NCBI GenBank assembly: GCA_021826655.1
Contig: JAKAZC010000018.1
Span: 1 to 16,569, forward strand
Length of the DNA stretch: 16,569 bases
Direction: 5' to 3'
DNA from: Actinomycetes bacterium
Lineage (GTDB): Bacteria; Actinomycetota; Acidimicrobiia; Acidimicrobiales; RAAP-2
Below are positions 15,003-16,569 of the stretch, piece after piece. The position numbers and the translations under genes were made by a program. Each line of letters starts with the position of its first letter. Position 1 is the first letter of the stretch. The notes under the pieces are model-generated. The model was not told the DNA's origin. It saw only the letters and a list, made by a program, of their open reading frames with translations, and did not search any database.

Positions 15003-16569
15003 GCCAGGACGACCAGGATCAGCACCAACGCGGCGAAGCCGAAGGCGAGGTAGCGGTGCACGCTGCCGTTGGGGACCCGCCGGGCCAGGCGCCCCCACCA
15101 GGAGACGGCACCGATGACGGGCCGGTAGGCGACGCGCTCGACGGCGTCGTCCACGCGCTGGTAGTAGGAGACGGCCTGGGTGACGTAGGCCGACTCGACC
15201 GTGTGGGTGACCTCGAGGTCGCGGTCGGGTCGCAGCACGTCGGCGAAGACCCGCTGGAGCGGCTCGGCGAAGGACGTCGCGGTGATCTCCATGCGGGCCG
15301 TCTGCAGCTCCCGCCCGCACCCCCACGCCTCGGCCCGCCGGGGTCGGCGGAGCTCGGCCCGCCGGGGGGCGAGCCGGATCACACCCCACGCCACGATGAT
15401 CCCGGCAAGGAGACCCTCGACGAGCAACGCCGGCTCGATGGCGCCGTGCAGGGAGGCGAGATCGAGCCCGAGACCAACCCGGAGCGTGGTCGGCGCCCCC
15501 CCGGCGAAGCCGGCTGCCGCTGCCCGGTCGAGTGCGGGGAGGGCCACGCCGGGGACGACGCCGAGCACCACACAACCGCCGGCGAGGAGGCCCATGCCGG
15601 CCAGCATCGAGGGCCCGACCTCCCTGGCACCGCCGGCGCGCTCGGAGCGGGGCTGGCCGAGGAACCCGACCCCGAGCGCCTTCACGAACGCCGTCGCCGT
15701 GAGCCCGCCGGTGATGGCCAGGGCGGCGACTCCGGCCAGCAGGGTGGCATCGGTGACGGCGGACCGGGAGGCGAAGCCGTGCAGGAGCCCTTCGAGGAGG
15801 AGCCACTCGCTGGCGAACCCGTTCAGACCGGGAAGCGCCCCGATCGAGAGTGCCCCGATCCCGAACAAGGCGGTCACCGCCGGCATGCGGCGGGCGAGCC
15901 CACCCAGGCGGTCGAGATCGCGCGTCCCCGTCGCGTGCTGGACGGCCCCGGCCCCGAAGAACAGGAGACCTTTGAAGAGCGCGTGGTTCACCAGATGGAA
16001 CAGCGCGGCGAGGAGCACCAGCCCGGCCAGCATCCGCTCACCGCCGGCTGCAAGCGCGCCGGCCGCCCCGACCCCGATGAGGACGAGGCCCATGTTGTCG
16101 ACCGTCGAGTACGCCAGGAGGCGCTTGGTGTCGGTGCTGGCCGCGGCGTGGACGGCACCGAAGAATGCCGACACCACGCCGAGGGCGGCGACCACCACCC
16201 ACCACCATGACTGCCCGCCACCGAGGAGGACTCCGCCGACGCGCAGGATGCCGTAGACGCCGAGGTTGACCATCGCTCCCGACATGAGCGCGGAGACGGG
16301 GCTCGGAGCCTCCGGATGGGCGCGGGGCAGCCAGACGTGCAACGGCACGGCCCCGGCCTTGGAGGCGAAGCCGATCAGGGTGAGGACGAAGACGGTGGAC
16401 GACAACGGCACCGAGAGTCGCCCACGATGGGAGGCGATGGTCGCGAACGTCTGCCCCCCGGCGTGGTCGGCCAGCAGCACCAGGCCGAGGAGGATCGCGG
16501 CAGCACCGATGTGGGTCATCGCCGCGTACCACTGGGCGGCGTCGCGTGTCTCGGGACGGCGGCGGTGAT
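14999..16569 (-). CDS. hyfB: HyfB-like antiporter-type membrane subunit (5' end beyond the window)
   Basis: An ATG occurs at 16519, but the frame stays open to the window edge and encodes RRRPETRDAAQWYAAMTHIG, which continues the HyfB homology. The true start therefore lies beyond 16569 and at least 523 residues are visible. It is a NuoL/M/N-Mrp family member: Lys (codon 16358-16360) in GFASKAGAVPLHVWLP, PEAPSPVSALMSG, DTKRLLAYSTVDNMGL, and LFHLVNHALFKGLLFFGAG with its His and Lys residues. The soluble-looking segment WGCGRELQTARMEITATSFAEPL near the C-terminus and a final transmembrane helix are HyfB features. It should carry out ion translocation together with the HyfF-like subunit. The stop overlaps the start of the HyfC-like gene. 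Confidence 0.93.
   Translation of the reverse strand, partial: HRRRPETRDAAQWYAAMTHIGAAAILLGLVLLADHAGGQTFATIASHRGRLSVPLSSTVFVLTLIGFASKAGAVPLHVWLPRAHPEAPSPVSALMSGAMVNLGVYGILRVGGVLLGGGQSWWWVVVAALGVVSAFFGAVHAAASTDTKRLLAYSTVDNMGLVLIGVGAAGALAAGGERMLAGLVLLAALFHLVNHALFKGLLFFGAGAVQHATGTRDLDRLGGLARRMPAVTALFGIGALSIGALPGLNGFASEWLLLEGLLHGFASRSAVTDATLLAGVAALAITGGLTATAFVKALGVGFLGQPRSERAGGAREVGPSMLAGMGLLAGGCVVLGVVPGVALPALDRAAAAGFAGGAPTTLRVGLGLDLASLHGAIEPALLVEGLLAGIIVAWGVIRLAPRRAELRRPRRAEAWGCGRELQTARMEITATSFAEPLQRVFADVLRPDRDLEVTHTVESAYVTQAVSYYQRVDDAVERVAYRPVIGAVSWWGRLARRVPNGSVHRYLAFGFAALVLILVVLA

Noticed and set aside
14016..15806. A 596-residue version of the HyfC-like protein
   Set aside because: The extra N-terminal part lies inside the HyfB-like gene in another frame and is Arg/Pro/Gly-rich; family homology starts at the GTG at 15002, which overlaps the upstream stop as at the other junctions.
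10398..16569. A true NiFe hydrogenase or formate hydrogenlyase
   Set aside because: The large subunit lacks all four NiFe-binding cysteines, and no maturation or formate dehydrogenase gene is present in the window.
10398..16569. Standard respiratory complex I (nuo operon)
   Set aside because: Subunit types and order (HyfB, HyfC, HyfE, HyfF, then a NuoC-NuoD fusion) are those of group 4 hydrogenase-like complexes; nuoE/F/G, nuoJ and separate nuoL/M/N are absent.

Overview
The window is GC-rich chromosomal DNA from an actinobacterium, most likely of the Acidimicrobiia or a close relative. This is inferred from the gene families (a YlbL-like PDZ-Lon protease beside a UPF0182 membrane protein, a DivIVA-like coiled-coil protein, an MreB-like tail), the Thr-rich protein tail, GTG starts, and a recurrent TAGGCT box just upstream of start codons. 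It is not proven by a phylogenetic marker.

Layout. (1) 1-805: the last 27 codons of an MreB-like gene, convergent with a HEAT-repeat protein. (2) 815-7261, plus strand: a membrane-anchored PDZ/Lon-type serine protease, a long DivIVA-like coiled-coil protein with a very acidic repeat linker and a phage-head-like Cys/His C-terminus, and a UPF0182 membrane protein. This is a cell-envelope or cell-division type cluster. (3) 7327-7490: promoter, initiator tRNA-fMet(CAU) and a strong hairpin. (4) About 7445-9660: a visibly lower-GC, gene-poor accessory segment. It holds a small hypothetical ORF, an AAA+/DUF4143 ATPase with a PD-(D/E)XK-like tail, three TTTCGAC repeats at exactly 23-bp spacing, and a transposase N-terminal fragment frameshifted by a 17-bp tandem duplication. 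A 16-nt near-copy of the tRNA 3' end (14/16) lies at its far edge, so the segment may be a decayed insertion at the tRNA. (5) 9662-10120: a small two-helix membrane protein resembling DUF1003. (6) 10398-16569, minus strand: five tightly overlapping genes of a membrane-bound complex I / group 4 hydrogenase-like complex (HyfB-, HyfC-, HyfE-, HyfF- and HyfG-like). The first gene is cut by the window edge.

How the genes work together. The five Hyf-like genes overlap by 1 or 4 bases at every junction, so they are almost certainly one translationally coupled operon encoding a proton- or ion-translocating membrane arm plus a NuoCD-like peripheral subunit. The large subunit has lost both Cys motifs that bind the NiFe centre, so this is an energy-converting hydrogenase-related (Ehr-type) complex and not a hydrogenase; its electron donor and acceptor are unknown. 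The order matches my recollection of the mycobacterial Rv0083-Rv0087 cluster. The small (NuoB-like) subunit is not in the window and would be expected beyond position 16569.

The strongest leads for new biology are the Ehr-type complex, the DivIVA-like protein with a phage-head-like C-terminus, the tRNA-adjacent segment with 23-bp-phased repeats, and the shared TAGGCT leaderless-type start signal.
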